DNA from: an uncultured Halieaceae bacterium
Lineage (GTDB): Bacteria; Pseudomonadota; Gammaproteobacteria; Pseudomonadales; Halieaceae
Reading direction: 5' to 3'
Assembly: GCA_938074135.1 (NCBI GenBank)
Contig: CALJFL010000052.1
Location: 1-53,709 of the forward strand
Length of the DNA: 53,709 bases
Shown here: positions 9,712-19,505 of the stretch, piece by piece
Layout: each line of letters starts with the position of its first letter
Numbering within the stretch: position 1 is the stretch's first letter
Notes under the pieces: generated by a model
The model's input: only the letters and a program-made list of their open reading frames with translations
Told to the model about the DNA's origin: nothing
The model's database searches: none
Made by a program: the position numbers and the translations under genes

Positions 9712-9724
9712 CGGCTTCGGCCCG
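9700..9724. terminator. possible convergent hairpin terminator
   Basis: A 7-bp perfect stem, CGGGCCG (9700-9706) with CGGCCCG (9718-9724) and an 11-base loop, spans the stop codon of the MFS gene and sits before the convergent OYE stop. There is no T-run on either side, so it may only slow polymerase or protect the 3' end. Confidence 0.35.
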
Positions 9725-9736
9725 ACCGAAAGATGC

Positions 9737-11206
9737 TTATTCCGCCCGGACCTGCCCGGGGATCCATTCCGGCGCCAGCAGGCGCCGCTTGCCGTCAAAG
9801 GACTTGGCGATACCGGGTTCATCAAGGTTTTCCCGGTCCCACAGCTCACAGGTGACCTGCTTGTGCTTCTGGTCCAGCCCCTCACAGTAATTGCTGTAAC
9901 GGCAGATGCGGACCTCCGGCCCATAGCCGGTTCTGACCTTCTCAAACCAGTCGGGATCGGCCAGCGCCTGCCGGGCCAAACCAATAATATCGGCCTTGTC
10001 TTCCTGCAGGATTTGCTCGGCGTGGTCAAAACCAAAAATGCCACCGGCAACCACCACAGGCGTGGCCAGGCCATTGCTGCGCAACGTCTGGCGAATCGCA
10101 GCTACCGGCTCGATGTTGCGGCCAAAGGGACCCTGCTCGTCAGAGATATACCCGGGCATGCACTCGTAACCGCTGCGCCCGGTATAGGGGTAGGCGGCCC
10201 AGCCAACCTTGGGCTGCTTGGCGTCGTCGAACTTGCCACCCCGTGATAGCGACAGAAAATCCATGCCCGCCTCAGCGAACACCTTGCCGAAATAGCAGGC
10301 GTCTTCGAGGCGATTGCCCTGCTCGACTATTTCATCACTGAGAAAGCGGCAGCCCACGGCAAACTCCGGGCCGGTGGCCTCGCGCACCGCCGCGTACACT
10401 TCCAGTGGCAGGCGCGCGCGGCTCTGGCGATCACCGCCATAACCATCGGTGCGGGTATTGGTGGCCGACAGGAAGGAGGCCATTGTGTAGGCGTGGGCAT
10501 AGTGCAGTTCCACCCCGTCAAAGCCCGCCTGTTCGGCACGTGAGGCGGCTCGGGCAAACAGTCCCGGCAGTGTTTGCGGCAACTCGGCGATCGCCGGGAT
10601 CTGGGTATCGGTAACTCGCTCGCGATAGCCCAGCTGCATGTCCTCCCATTCTTTCGGGGTCAGTATCTCCTGCAAATCCTCGGCGGGCAGGGCCAGCAGG
10701 GCCTCGCGAACACGGTCGTCCTGGGCATCTGCCAGTCCAAGTGCGCTGCGGTGCGCGGCGGTGATTGACAAAAAGCGCTGCAGAAATTTTTCCGGGTCAG
10801 GCCGGCGGCGAATGGTCAGGAAATCGATGATCTGGATAAGCAGGCGACTCTGGCCGTCACTGGCCTCGCGCACCACGTCCACCAGCTTTTTCAGACCCGG
10901 CACGTAGCGATCATCGCCAATACGCAGCAGCGGGCCACTAGGAGTGTCGCGAATGCCGGTCGCCTCCACCACAATCACGCCAGGCTTACCCTGGGCGAAG
11001 CGCTGGTACCACTGCAGGACATCCTCGGTGACCTCACCGGCCTCGTTGGAACGCCAGGGCACCATGGCGGGCACCCAGGTACGTTGTGAGAGCGTCATCG
11101 GTCCCACCTGCAACGGGCTGAAGAGCAGGCTCGCCCGGGCCTCACTGGCGCTGGGCCAATCGTCCTCGACAGCGGTATATTTTATGCGTTCAGCCGGCTT
11201 CCACAT
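9737..11206 (-). CDS. NADH:flavin oxidoreductase, OYE family, long form
   Basis: FMN-dependent TIM-barrel oxidoreductase of 489 residues, longer than the usual 350 to 420. Seen are LFSPLQVGPMTL at the barrel start, ELHYAHAYTMASFLS with the substrate-binding His pair, TRTDGYGGDRQSRARLPLE, and the phosphate-binding VVAGGIFGFDHAEQIL. An extra stretch (about 120-200) lies between the first strands, and a Cys-rich tail (RICRYSNYC...TC) ends the protein. It has its own copy of the MarR-type palindrome 30 bases upstream of its ATG, placing it in the catabolic regulon. It may reduce an enone or iminium intermediate from the dearomatised ring. That role is inference. Confidence 0.88.
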   Translation of the reverse strand: MWKPAERIKYTAVEDDWPSASEARASLLFSPLQVGPMTLSQRTWVPAMVPWRSNEAGEVTEDVLQWYQRFAQGKPGVIVVEATGIRDTPSGPLLRIGDDRYVPGLKKLVDVVREASDGQSRLLIQIIDFLTIRRRPDPEKFLQRFLSITAAHRSALGLADAQDDRVREALLALPAEDLQEILTPKEWEDMQLGYRERVTDTQIPAIAELPQTLPGLFARAASRAEQAGFDGVELHYAHAYTMASFLSATNTRTDGYGGDRQSRARLPLEVYAAVREATGPEFAVGCRFLSDEIVEQGNRLEDACYFGKVFAEAGMDFLSLSRGGKFDDAKQPKVGWAAYPYTGRSGYECMPGYISDEQGPFGRNIEPVAAIRQTLRSNGLATPVVVAGGIFGFDHAEQILQEDKADIIGLARQALADPDWFEKVRTGYGPEVRICRYSNYCEGLDQKHKQVTCELWDRENLDEPGIAKSFDGKRRLLAPEWIPGQVRAE

Positions 11207-11235
11207 GACAGTTACCCTGAGTAAACAGTGTGGAT

Positions 11236-11251
11236 ATTTTAGACTTAAAAT
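11236..11251 (-). promoter_or_regulatory. MarR-type operator, OYE promoter
   Basis: ATTTTAGACTTAAAAT is a perfect 6-bp inverted repeat around GACT. It lies in the gap between the MarR stop and the OYE start, 30 bases upstream of the OYE ATG. The same 6-4-6 architecture recurs at 11781 and 24551 at the other promoters of the cluster. Confidence 0.78.
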
Positions 11252-11284
11252 GTTTAAGGGCGCAAGCCCCGCGTGGGAAGCTTG

Positions 11285-11764
11285 TCAGATACCCTGTTTC
11301 ACTCGCTGCAGAAGACCCATCAGCTGCTCCACCTCTTTCGGCTCCAGATGGCCCAGCATACTAATTACCCACTGCTCATGCTGCTCCGCCATCTTGCGAA
11401 ACGCACGGCGCCCCTTGGGCGTCAGCTTGACGATAAAGGTTCGACGATTGTCCGGAACAGCCGTGCGATCGATCAGGCCCTCCTTGACCAATTGCGACGC
11501 GATACCGGAGACATTGCCTCCAGAGACCATCATCCGCTGCGATAATTGCCCCATGGTCAGGCCATCGGGCACACGCTCAAGCTGGGCCAGCAAATCAAAC
11601 CTGGGCAAGGTCGTGTCAAAAGACTCCCGCAAGGCCGTACGCAGCGCCGTCTCGATCATGCTGGAGCAAGTCAGCAGGCGCAGCCAGAGCTTTACGGAGT
11701 GGTGATCGTCTTCGTGCAGGCGGGTTTCATGATCCAGCGCAAGACTTTTAGCAGGCTCAACCAT
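11285..11764 (-). CDS. MarR-family transcriptional regulator
   Basis: Winged-helix DNA-binding protein of 159 residues. The core reads DLLAQLERVPDGLTMGQLSQRM, then MVSGGNVSGIASQLVKEGLIDR (recognition helix) and the wing DNRRTFIVKLTPKGRRAF, flanked by helices for dimerisation. MarR proteins usually repress and are released by a pathway metabolite, often an aromatic acid or its CoA thioester. The gene is divergent from the 775-residue flavoprotein and has a palindrome 17 to 32 bases upstream of its own start, so autoregulation is likely. Near-identical palindromes precede the OYE gene, the lower unit and the upper/middle divergent promoter, which makes it the obvious local regulator. The effector is unknown. 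Confidence 0.93.
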   Translation of the reverse strand: MVEPAKSLALDHETRLHEDDHHSVKLWLRLLTCSSMIETALRTALRESFDTTLPRFDLLAQLERVPDGLTMGQLSQRMMVSGGNVSGIASQLVKEGLIDRTAVPDNRRTFIVKLTPKGRRAFRKMAEQHEQWVISMLGHLEPKEVEQLMGLLQRVKQGI

Positions 11765-11780
11765 ATTCGTCTCAATCGAT

Positions 11781-11796
11781 ATTTTATATTTAAAAT
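11781..11796. promoter_or_regulatory. MarR-type operator, marR/lower-unit intergenic
   Basis: ATTTTATATTTAAAAT: perfect ATTTTA/TAAAAT arms around TATT. It lies between the divergent MarR gene and the 775-residue flavoprotein gene. A TATACT hexamer follows at 11805-11810 and could be a -10 element for the rightward promoter, which would be blocked by a bound repressor. Confidence 0.8.
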
Positions 11797-11818
11797 GTTT
11801 GCGCTATACTCAGCGAAC

Positions 11819-11834
11819 TTTTTAAGTCTAAACT
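11819..11834. promoter_or_regulatory. second, imperfect MarR-type operator
   Basis: TTTTTAAGTCTAAACT matches 14 of 16 bases of the reverse complement of the 11236 site (ATTTTAAGTCTAAAAT). It lies 38 bases from the perfect site and 55 bases upstream of the flavoprotein ATG, which suggests a double-site operator. Confidence 0.6.
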
Positions 11835-11889
11835 ATTGTAACCGGTATAGCGATTTCGGTCTGCTCACTACCAAACAACGGAGACGCAC

Positions 11890-14217
11890 ATGAAAATAGT
11901 CTGCCTAGGCGGAGGTCCAGCGGGCCTCTATCTCGCCATTTCGATGAAACTCCGGGATCCCTCCCACGATATCACCGTCTACGAGCGCAACAAGCCCGAT
12001 GACACCTTCGGCTGGGGCGTGGTGTTCTCCGACCAGACGGTCGAAAACCTGATCGCCAATGACGCGGTCAGTGGCGAGCGAATCGCTGCCGAGTTTATCC
12101 ACTGGGACATGATCGACTGCTATGTCAACGGCGAACTGGAGCGCTCCGATGGTCACGGCTTCATCGGCCTGGGCCGCAAGCGCATGCTGCAACTGATGCA
12201 CGAGCGCTGCCATGAGCTCGGCATCACTTTGGAGTTCGAAAGCGAGTTTACCGTGGAAGACATCGATACCCGCTTTGCCGACGCCGATGTCGTGGTGGCG
12301 GCGGACGGCCTCAACTCCAAGGTCAGGAACTCTGACCTGGAAACATTTGATTGCAACATCGACCTGCGCAGCAACAAGTTCGTCTGGCTGGGCACCAAAC
12401 AGACCTTCCACGACGCTTTCACCTTTATCTTCGAAAAAACCGAGCACGGCTGGATATGGGCTCACTGCTATCAGTTCGACCAGGACACCTCGACCTTCAT
12501 CGTCGAGTGCAACCCCGACGTCTATGACGCTTTCGGCTTCGACGACATGAGCCACGAGGAAAGTGCCGAGACCTGCCGCAAGATCTTCGAGAAATACCTC
12601 GGCGGCCATGACCTGTTGACCAATTCAGCCCATATCCGCGGCTCCGCCTGGATCAGCTTCCCCCATGTACTGTGTCGCAACTGGGTGAAGGACGACCGCG
12701 TGGTGTTGATTGGCGACGCCGCCCACACGGCGCATTTCTCCATCGGCTCCGGTACCAAGCTCGGGCTGGAGGACGCAATTGCCCTGGCCGACCACCTGAC
12801 CCGCGATGCCGACATACCGACGGCCCTGCATGCCTACCAGGAAGAGCGCGAAGTCGACGCACTGCGCCTGCAAAGCGCGGCCCGCAATGCCATGATCTGG
12901 TTCGAGAATGTGCCCCGCTACGCCAGCGCCTTCGATCTGAAGCAATTCAACTATTCGATGCTGACCCGCAGCCAGCGGGTCAGCCATGAAAATCTTCGCC
13001 TGCGTGATGACCAATGGCTGGAGGGTATGGAAAAGCACCTGGCCAAAAAGGTATTGGGCGACAGTTTCGACGAGGCAGTACCGCCGATGTTTCTGCCCTA
13101 CCAACTGCGTGATATGACGCTGATCAACCGGGTGGTGGTGTCACCGATGTCCATGTATAGCGCCCAGGACGGTCTACCGGATGACTGGCACCTGGTGCAC
13201 TACGGCGAGCTCGCCAAGGGCGGCGCCGGGCTGGTCTATACCGAGATGACCGACATCTCGCCCGAGGCACGTATCACCCCGGGATGTACCGGTTTATGGA
13301 ACGACGAGCAGGAGGCGGCGTGGCGCAGAATCACAGACTTTGTACACGGTCACACGCAAGCCAAAATCGCCCTGCAACTGGGTCATGCCGGCCCCAAAGG
13401 TGCCACCAAGGAACCCTGGAACTGGGATCCGGCGATACTCGATGAACCGCTGCCCCAGGGCGAAGACTGGCCGCTGGTGTCAGCCAGCGCAATCCCCTTC
13501 GACGCCCACATGCAGGTGCCTGCGGAAATTACCCGCGCGCAAATGGACGAGGTGCGCGATCAGTTTGTCGAGGCCACCCGCCGGGCTGACCGCGCCGGCT
13601 TCGACCTTGTCGAACTGCACGCTGCTCATGGCTATCTGATTTCTGCCTTCATCACCCCGCTGCTCAATCAACGCGAGGACGAATACGGTGGCAGCCTGGA
13701 CAACCGACTGCGCTACCCACTGGAAGTATTCAGCGCGATGCGCGCCGTGTGGCCGGACAATAAGCCCATGTCGGTACGCATCTCCGCCCACGACTGGATG
13801 GAAGACGCCGGCAATACCGAGGAAGATGCGCTGGCCATCGCCCAGGCCTTCATTGCGGCAGGTGCCGATATCATCGACGTCTCCAGCGGCCAGACCTCAC
13901 ACCAGGCCAAGCCGCAGCCGGGCCGTATGTTCCAGACACCGCTGTCCGACCGCATTCGCAACGAGGGCGGCATAGCCACCATGGCGGTGGGCAATATCTA
14001 CGAGGTCGACCACGTCAACAGTATCATCGCCGCCGGTCGCGCCGACCTCGTCTGCCTGGCAAGGCCTCACCTGGCCGACCCCAACTGGACGCTGCGGGCA
14101 GCAGCGGAAATGGGCCATACCGGCGTTGGTGTTGCCGAGCAGCGCCAGTACTTCATGGGCTATCGGCAATTGCACATCAACCTGCAACGTGCCGCCGAGA
14201 TGGCTGCCGCGCAATGA
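11890..14217 (+). CDS. 2-aminobenzoyl-CoA monooxygenase/reductase-like two-domain flavoprotein
   Basis: 775 residues in two parts. Residues 1 to about 385 form an FAD-dependent aromatic monooxygenase: GGGPAG at 7-12, then [26 protein letters not shown] for FAD ribityl binding. Residues about 395-765 form an OYE-type FMN domain: [60 protein letters not shown]. This fused layout and length match the 2-aminobenzoyl-CoA monooxygenase/reductase of Azoarcus evansii and the enzymes annotated as bifunctional salicylyl-CoA 5-hydroxylase. The Azoarcus enzyme hydroxylates and then reduces 2-aminobenzoyl-CoA, destroying aromaticity. The gene is first in a tight plus-strand unit with SDR and beta-oxidation genes, behind two MarR-type palindromes. 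Salicylyl-CoA is the main alternative substrate; the isatin hydrolase and oxidoreductase neighbours favour 2-aminobenzoyl-CoA. Confidence 0.88.
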   Translation: MKIVCLGGGPAGLYLAISMKLRDPSHDITVYERNKPDDTFGWGVVFSDQTVENLIANDAVSGERIAAEFIHWDMIDCYVNGELERSDGHGFIGLGRKRMLQLMHERCHELGITLEFESEFTVEDIDTRFADADVVVAADGLNSKVRNSDLETFDCNIDLRSNKFVWLGTKQTFHDAFTFIFEKTEHGWIWAHCYQFDQDTSTFIVECNPDVYDAFGFDDMSHEESAETCRKIFEKYLGGHDLLTNSAHIRGSAWISFPHVLCRNWVKDDRVVLIGDAAHTAHFSIGSGTKLGLEDAIALADHLTRDADIPTALHAYQEEREVDALRLQSAARNAMIWFENVPRYASAFDLKQFNYSMLTRSQRVSHENLRLRDDQWLEGMEKHLAKKVLGDSFDEAVPPMFLPYQLRDMTLINRVVVSPMSMYSAQDGLPDDWHLVHYGELAKGGAGLVYTEMTDISPEARITPGCTGLWNDEQEAAWRRITDFVHGHTQAKIALQLGHAGPKGATKEPWNWDPAILDEPLPQGEDWPLVSASAIPFDAHMQVPAEITRAQMDEVRDQFVEATRRADRAGFDLVELHAAHGYLISAFITPLLNQREDEYGGSLDNRLRYPLEVFSAMRAVWPDNKPMSVRISAHDWMEDAGNTEEDALAIAQAFIAAGADIIDVSSGQTSHQAKPQPGRMFQTPLSDRIRNEGGIATMAVGNIYEVDHVNSIIAAGRADLVCLARPHLADPNWTLRAAAEMGHTGVGVAEQRQYFMGYRQLHINLQRAAEMAAAQ

Positions 14218-14969
14218 GCCACGCGCTGGTCACCGGCGCCGGCAGCGGTATCGGTGCGGCCATTGCGACCACCCTGGCGGCCGCCGGGCACCAGGTCAGT
14301 CTGCTGGGTCGACGACTGGAGCCACTGGAACAGACCGCTGCCGCCGCACCCGCATCGAGCTGCCAGTCGATCTGCTGTGACGTGGGCATCGCCGAAGATG
14401 TGGAGCGGGCCTTTGCCGAGGCCAGCGAAAACTTTGGCGATATCGACGTGCTGGTCAACTGCGCCGGCGCCGCGCCGACTACACCCTTTCACAAGTTGGA
14501 TAGCCAGCAGTGGCAGGCCGTGCTTAACACCAACCTGAACGGGGTGTTCAATTGCACCTCACAGGTCATCAAGGGTATGCGCGAACGCCGCGGCGGTCGC
14601 ATCATCAACATCGCCAGCACCGCCTCATTGAAGGGCTATGCCTACGTTAGCGCCTACTGTGCCGCCAAACACGGGGTGCTGGGCCTGACCCGCGCCCTGG
14701 CCCTGGAGACAGCCGAACTGGGTATTACCGTCAACGCCATCTGCCCGGGCTATACTGACACCGAGATTATTCGACAATCGGTGCAACAGATTGTCGAGAA
14801 AACCGGGCGCAGCGAGGAACAGGCGCTGGCCCAATTTACTGACACCAATCCGCAGGGGCGGCTGATCCAGCCCGACGAGATTGCCGGCACAGTCCTGTGG
14901 CTGTGTTCCGAGGCAGCTCGCTCGGTCACCGGGCAGGCCATATCCATCAGCGGTGGAGAAACCATGTAA
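14214..14969 (+). CDS. SDR, probable 3-hydroxyacyl-CoA dehydrogenase type
   Basis: 251 residues with [11 protein letters not shown] near the N-terminus, NCAG, ASTAS, Tyr-Cys-Ala-Ala-Lys (the YxxxK catalytic pair) and PGYTDTEI, then [12 protein letters not shown](P)-dependent oxidation or reduction of a hydroxyl/ketone is expected. Its ATG overlaps the flavoprotein TGA by 4 bases and its TAA overlaps the next start by one, so expression is coupled. In a beta-oxidation-like sequence after ring dearomatisation it is the best candidate for the hydroxyacyl-CoA dehydrogenase step. That step assignment is inference. Confidence 0.88.
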   Translation: MSHALVTGAGSGIGAAIATTLAAAGHQVSLLGRRLEPLEQTAAAAPASSCQSICCDVGIAEDVERAFAEASENFGDIDVLVNCAGAAPTTPFHKLDSQQWQAVLNTNLNGVFNCTSQVIKGMRERRGGRIINIASTASLKGYAYVSAYCAAKHGVLGLTRALALETAELGITVNAICPGYTDTEIIRQSVQQIVEKTGRSEEQALAQFTDTNPQGRLIQPDEIAGTVLWLCSEAARSVTGQAISISGGETM

Positions 14970-15781
14970 TGCAAAGCACTTCATTAAGCGACTACCAGGC
15001 GGAACACTTTTTGTGGGCAACGGATGGCGGCGTTGCCACCATTACCCTGAACCGACCGGAGCGCAAGAACCCACTGACCTTTGACTCCTACGCTGAGCTG
15101 CGCGATCTGTTCCGGGCGCTGGTCTATGCCGACGACGTACACGCCGTGGTCGTGCGCGGGGCCGGCGGTAACTTCTGCTCCGGCGGCGATGTCCACGAGA
15201 TCATCGGCCCGTTGACCAAGATGAATATGAAACAACTGATGGCCTTCACCCGCATGACCGGCGATCTGGTCAAGGCCATGCGTGCCTGCCCACAACCGGT
15301 GCTCAGCGCGGTCGAAGGCATCTGCGCCGGCGCCGGCGCGATCATCGCCATGAGCAGCGATCTGCGCTACGCCAACAGTGATGCCAAGGTTGCCTTCCTG
15401 TTTAACCGGGTCGGCTTGGCCGGCTGCGATATGGGCGCCTGCGCCATACTGCCGCGAATTATCGGCCAGGGCCGCGCCAGCGAACTGCTCTACTCGGGCC
15501 GCTCACTGAAGGCCGAGGAAGGCGAGCGCTGGGGCTTCTTCAACAGCGTCAGCGACGACCCGTACAGCGAAGCCCTCACCATGGCTCAGCGAATTGTCAG
15601 CGGCCCCACCTTTGCCAACGGCATCACCAAGACCCAGCTGCAACACGAGTGGAATATGTCGGTAGACCAGGCCGTTGAAGCGGAAGCACAGGCGCAGGCG
15701 ATCTGCATGCAAACGGAAGACTTCGTGCGTGCCTATAATGCCTTCGTAAACAAGGAATCACCGGTATTTCAGGGAGATTAA
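14969..15781 (+). CDS. enoyl-CoA hydratase/isomerase (crotonase) family
   Basis: 270 residues from the ATG that overlaps the SDR stop (TAATG). A GGAG lies upstream at 14954, and the family N-terminus ([17 protein letters not shown]) fits this start better than the frame's earlier ATG at 14897. Oxyanion-hole segments are [11 protein letters not shown] and [19 protein letters not shown]. The usual second acidic residue region reads [20 protein letters not shown]. It hydrates a CoA-linked double bond or cleaves a ring C-C bond; some crotonases open the ring of cyclic oxo-acyl-CoAs (hydrolase-type, as BadI or MenB relatives). Either role would fit here. Confidence 0.9.
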   Translation: MQSTSLSDYQAEHFLWATDGGVATITLNRPERKNPLTFDSYAELRDLFRALVYADDVHAVVVRGAGGNFCSGGDVHEIIGPLTKMNMKQLMAFTRMTGDLVKAMRACPQPVLSAVEGICAGAGAIIAMSSDLRYANSDAKVAFLFNRVGLAGCDMGACAILPRIIGQGRASELLYSGRSLKAEEGERWGFFNSVSDDPYSEALTMAQRIVSGPTFANGITKTQLQHEWNMSVDQAVEAEAQAQAICMQTEDFVRAYNAFVNKESPVFQGD

Positions 15782-15783
15782 TC

Positions 15784-16953
15784 ATGGCCGACAACAGTTT
15801 TCTGCAGTGGCCCTTTCTGGAGGACAGTCATCGGGAGTTGGCCGCTACCCTGGACCGCTGGGCCGAGGACAACATTCCCGACCTGGTCGCTAATGAGCAC
15901 GAAGACCTGGACGGCACCTGCGTTGGACTCGTGCGCGCCCTCGGTGAGGCTGGCTTTACCGGCTATGCCGTGCCAGCCAGCGCGGGCGGGGTCACCGAGA
16001 AACTCGACGTACGCAGCCTCTGCATCATCCGCGAAACCCTGGGCCGGCATCATGCCCTGGCCGACTTTGCCTTCGCCATGCAGGGGCTGGGCAGCGGCCC
16101 GGTGTCGCTGTTTGGCACCGCGCAACAACAGGAAAACTACCTTCGGGCCGTTGCTACGGGAGACAAGCTATCCGCCTTTGCCCTGTCGGAACCGGAAGCG
16201 GGATCCGACGTCGCTGCCATGGCCATGACCGCTGTTGCCGATGGCGACGACTACGTCCTCAATGGCCAGAAGACCTGGATATCCAATGCCGGTATCGCCA
16301 CCTTCTACACCGTATTCGCCCGCACCGGCGAAGCTCCCGGGGCCAAGGGCATCAGCTGTTTCATTGTCGATGCCGATACTCCGGGGTTCGAGGTTACCGA
16401 GCGCATCGACCTGGTGGCGCCACACCCGCTGGGCACACTCACACTCACCGACTGCCGGATCCCAAAAGCCAACCTGGTCGGCGAAGCGGGCCGTGGCTTC
16501 GGTATCGCCATGGCCACCCTGGACGTATTCCGTTCTACTGTCGCCGCCGCGGCACTGGGCATGGCGCGGCGCGCCATGAACGAAACACTGGCTCACGTGG
16601 CCACCCGGGAAATCTTCGGCGGCACCCTGGCCGACCTGCAACTGGTCCAGGGCAAACTGTCCGACATGGCGGTTGCTGTTGATACCAGTGCCCTGCTGGT
16701 TTACCGCTCGGCATGGACCAAAGATTGCGTCGCTGAACGGGTGACCCGGGAAGCGGCGATGGCCAAGCTCCATGCCACCGAGGCTGCCCAGCAGGTCATC
16801 GATGCCGCTGTACAGTTACACGGCGGCAAGGGCGTAACCCGCGGCAATATCGTCGAGTCGCTGTACCGTGATATTCGCGCCCTGCGCATCTATGAGGGTG
16901 CCTCGGAAGTACAGCAAACCATCATCGCCAAACAGGCGCTGGCTGCACTGTGA
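15784..16953 (+). CDS. acyl-CoA dehydrogenase
   Basis: FAD-dependent alpha,beta-dehydrogenation of an acyl-CoA. 389 residues, the normal family length. Seen are the FAD/substrate segment [17 protein letters not shown], the [11 protein letters not shown] motif, and the C-terminal [18 protein letters not shown], where Glu371 of YEG is the likely catalytic base. [19 protein letters not shown] is also typical. An AGGGAG site lies just upstream of the ATG, 2 bases after the crotonase stop. It overlaps the downstream PQQ dehydrogenase by a few bases. It probably acts on the dearomatised ring acyl-CoA or its opened chain. Confidence 0.94.
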   Translation: MADNSFLQWPFLEDSHRELAATLDRWAEDNIPDLVANEHEDLDGTCVGLVRALGEAGFTGYAVPASAGGVTEKLDVRSLCIIRETLGRHHALADFAFAMQGLGSGPVSLFGTAQQQENYLRAVATGDKLSAFALSEPEAGSDVAAMAMTAVADGDDYVLNGQKTWISNAGIATFYTVFARTGEAPGAKGISCFIVDADTPGFEVTERIDLVAPHPLGTLTLTDCRIPKANLVGEAGRGFGIAMATLDVFRSTVAAAALGMARRAMNETLAHVATREIFGGTLADLQLVQGKLSDMAVAVDTSALLVYRSAWTKDCVAERVTREAAMAKLHATEAAQQVIDAAVQLHGGKGVTRGNIVESLYRDIRALRIYEGASEVQQTIIAKQALAAL

Positions 16954-18962
16954 TGCGCCGGTCAGTAATACTTCTTGCACTGCTCGGCCTGCTGGCCGGC
17001 CCGGCGGCCGCGGCCGACATCGGCAACCAGGACTGGCGTCAGCACGGTGAGGACTCTGCCGAGCGTCGCCACTCGCCACTGAACCAGATTAATAATGATA
17101 CCGTCGCCCGACTGGGCCTGGCCTGGGAGCAGGACGCAAGCTCCCGGCGTGGGCTCGAGGCCACGCCCATCGTCGTCGATGGCGTGATGTACACCACCAG
17201 CACCTGGTCCAGGGTCATGGCGCTGGACGCCGCTACGGGCAAATTACTGTGGCAATACGACCCGAATGTGCCCAAAGCCTGGGCCAAGCGACTGTGCTGC
17301 GACGTGGTCAACCGCGGTGTGGCTGTGCAAGACGGTAAGGTATTCGTCGGTACCCTGGACGGCCGACTACTGGCATTGGCAGCCGATAGCGGCAAGCTGG
17401 TCTGGGAAATAGATACCCTTATCGATCGCGATGCCTGGTACTCCATTACCGGCGCGCCGCGCATCGTCAAGGATATGGTGGTTATAGGCAATGGCGGCGC
17501 CGAGTACGGCGTGCGCGGTTACGTGACCGCTTACGACATGGCCAGCGGCAAGCAGCGCTGGCGTTTCTTTACCGTGCCGGGTTCGCCGGATGGCCCTTTT
17601 GAAAACCCGGAACTGGCCGCGGCGGTAAAAACCTGGGACAAGGACCGCGAGTGGACCGGCGGTGGCGGTACCGCCTGGGACTCAATGGCCTACGACCCGG
17701 AACTGGATTTGCTGTATGTGGGCACCGGCAACGGCTCCCCCTGGGCCCGCCATGTGCGCAGTCCCGGTGGTGGCGACAACCTGTTTCTCGCCTCCATACT
17801 CGCACTGGATCCCGACACGGGCCGACTGGCCTGGTATTACCAGACCACCCCCGGGGACAACTGGGATTTCACCGCCACCCAGCACATGATCCTGGCCGAC
17901 CTGACCATCGAAGGTAAGGCGCGCAAGGTGCTGATGCAAGCGCCCAAGAACGGCTTTTTCTACGTGCTGGATCGGCAGACCGGGGAGTTGATCTCCGCCG
18001 AGAAATTCGTCTTCACCAACTGGGCCAGTCACGTCGACCTGAAGACCGGCAGACCGGTAGAAACCGGTCTGGGCACTTACAAGGATGAGGACAAGTATGT
18101 CTTCCCGGCGGCCTCGGGCGGGCACAACTGGCATCCCATGGCCTTTAATCCAGACACTGGCCTGGTTTATTTCTCTGGCAGGGAAGCGGGCTGGGTGCAC
18201 AGCAAACACGACGACAAGTGGTTCGCCTACGGCGCCAACAACCTGCCGGAACTGATCGGCGACCAACAAGTACCGGAAAGTACCGGCTTCCTGAAAGCCT
18301 GGGATCCGGTGCAACAGGCAGTCGTCTGGGAACAGGCCCTGCCCAACACCTGGAATGGCGGCGTGCTCACCACCGCTGGCAACCTGGTCCTGCACGGCAC
18401 CGCCACCGGCGACTTTTACGCGCTGGATGCCCGCACAGGAAACATACTCAAGCACATTGAGGTTGGCACGGGGATGATCGCTCCGCCGATCAGCTATGCC
18501 GTCAATGGTACCCAGTACATCGCCCTGATGGCTGGCTGGGGCGGCCCCGCCTTCAACACCCTGGAAGGCGACGAGGCCCTGTTACGCCACGATAACGCCG
18601 GCCGCATCCTGGCCTTCAAACTCGATGGCACTGAGGTTCCGCTGCCGCCGGCGGTGGCGCCGCGCGGTCCATTGCCGGCGCAGCCGGAGATCACGGCCGA
18701 CGCCGCGACCCTGGAAGAGGGGCGACTACTCTACGTCCGCTACTGTGGCAGCTGTCACGGCATGTATGGCAGTGAGCCAATGTTGCCGGACCTGCGCCGC
18801 ATGTCGAGCGCAACCCACGCCCTGTTCAATCGTATTGTCCGCGAGGGCCTCTACGAAAATGCCGGCATGGTCAGCTTCGCCGACGAAATCAGCGAATCAC
18901 AGGCCGAGTCCATCCGCGCCTACATTGTGCATCTGGCCAACAGCACCCGCGCCGCCAACTGA
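16953..18962 (+). CDS. PQQ-dependent quinohaemoprotein dehydrogenase
   Basis: Periplasmic alcohol dehydrogenase of the methanol/ethanol type, 669 residues. Signal peptide to about residue 21 (cleavage near PAAA-ADI), then an eight-bladed propeller with repeated W-motifs (AATGKLLWQYD, DTGRLAWYYQTTPGDNWDF). The vicinal disulfide pair is Cys115-Cys116 (RLCCDVVNRG). A C-terminal cytochrome c domain carries CGSCH near residue 597 with a probable axial Met in AGMVSFAD. Electrons would go to the respiratory chain. The start is the ATG in TGATG overlapping the acyl-CoA dehydrogenase stop; a GTG three bases earlier is possible. A periplasmic alcohol oxidase inside a cytoplasmic CoA operon is unusual; it may oxidise an alcohol precursor of the pathway substrate. 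Confidence 0.92.
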   Translation: MRRSVILLALLGLLAGPAAAADIGNQDWRQHGEDSAERRHSPLNQINNDTVARLGLAWEQDASSRRGLEATPIVVDGVMYTTSTWSRVMALDAATGKLLWQYDPNVPKAWAKRLCCDVVNRGVAVQDGKVFVGTLDGRLLALAADSGKLVWEIDTLIDRDAWYSITGAPRIVKDMVVIGNGGAEYGVRGYVTAYDMASGKQRWRFFTVPGSPDGPFENPELAAAVKTWDKDREWTGGGGTAWDSMAYDPELDLLYVGTGNGSPWARHVRSPGGGDNLFLASILALDPDTGRLAWYYQTTPGDNWDFTATQHMILADLTIEGKARKVLMQAPKNGFFYVLDRQTGELISAEKFVFTNWASHVDLKTGRPVETGLGTYKDEDKYVFPAASGGHNWHPMAFNPDTGLVYFSGREAGWVHSKHDDKWFAYGANNLPELIGDQQVPESTGFLKAWDPVQQAVVWEQALPNTWNGGVLTTAGNLVLHGTATGDFYALDARTGNILKHIEVGTGMIAPPISYAVNGTQYIALMAGWGGPAFNTLEGDEALLRHDNAGRILAFKLDGTEVPLPPAVAPRGPLPAQPEITADAATLEEGRLLYVRYCGSCHGMYGSEPMLPDLRRMSSATHALFNRIVREGLYENAGMVSFADEISESQAESIRAYIVHLANSTRAAN

Positions 18963-19037
18963 GAGACACCGATGGCGGGCTTGCGCGACGCGCGAGCAAC
19001 CGCCATCATCGCGTCTTCATATTGTTGGGACGACCCT

Positions 19038-19505
19038 ATGACCCGTTACTGGCAGGACCTGAAGGTCGGCGACACCTTCAGCACCTCTGACTCGCTGACG
19101 CTATCCCGGGAGGACATCCTGGAGTTCGCCGCGGAATTTGATCCACAGCCCTATCACCTTGATAAAGAGGCCGCCGAGGCGTCCATTTTCGGTGGCTTGT
19201 GCGCCAGTGGCTGGCAGGTGTCAGCGATGATGATGCGGCTGCTCACAGACACCTTCCACGATCAGGCGATCGCCCTGCTCGGCGTGGCATCGGTACAGCA
19301 GATGCGCTGGAAAATCCCGGTCTTCGCCGGCGACAGCCTGAGGGCAGAAATCACCGTCATCGATAGCAACGAGACCTCGGGGCAGGCCGGTATCGGCACA
19401 GTGGATGTCGAGATAAAGGTCAGCAACCAGAAAGAGCAGGCAGTCATTGTCTTGCAGAATCGACTGCTAATCCCCCATGGGGAACTGGAGCTTGCCCATG
19501 GCTAA
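19038..19505 (+). CDS. MaoC-like hot-dog dehydratase, first of a pair
   Basis: 155 residues from ATG 19038 (TRYWQDLKVGDTF), the normal family N-terminus; an in-frame ATG at 18972 with GAGAGA upstream would add 22 residues unlike the family. The hydratase signature reads EFAAEFDPQPYHLDKEAA, with the catalytic Asp and His, then SIFGGLCASGWQ. MaoC proteins hydrate trans-2-enoyl-CoAs to (R)-3-hydroxyacyl-CoAs. It is followed by a second hot-dog gene with an 8-base overlap, suggesting a heteromer. Confidence 0.87.
   Translation: MTRYWQDLKVGDTFSTSDSLTLSREDILEFAAEFDPQPYHLDKEAAEASIFGGLCASGWQVSAMMMRLLTDTFHDQAIALLGVASVQQMRWKIPVFAGDSLRAEITVIDSNETSGQAGIGTVDVEIKVSNQKEQAVIVLQNRLLIPHGELELAHG

Noticed and set aside
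9106..10074. 322-residue minus-strand frame across the MFS and OYE ends
   Set aside because: It spans two real genes out of frame and has no family features.
14897..14968. Longer N-terminus for the enoyl-CoA hydratase
   Set aside because: The 24 extra residues overlap the SDR gene out of frame, do not resemble crotonases, and the TAATG overlap with a GGAG site gives a better start.
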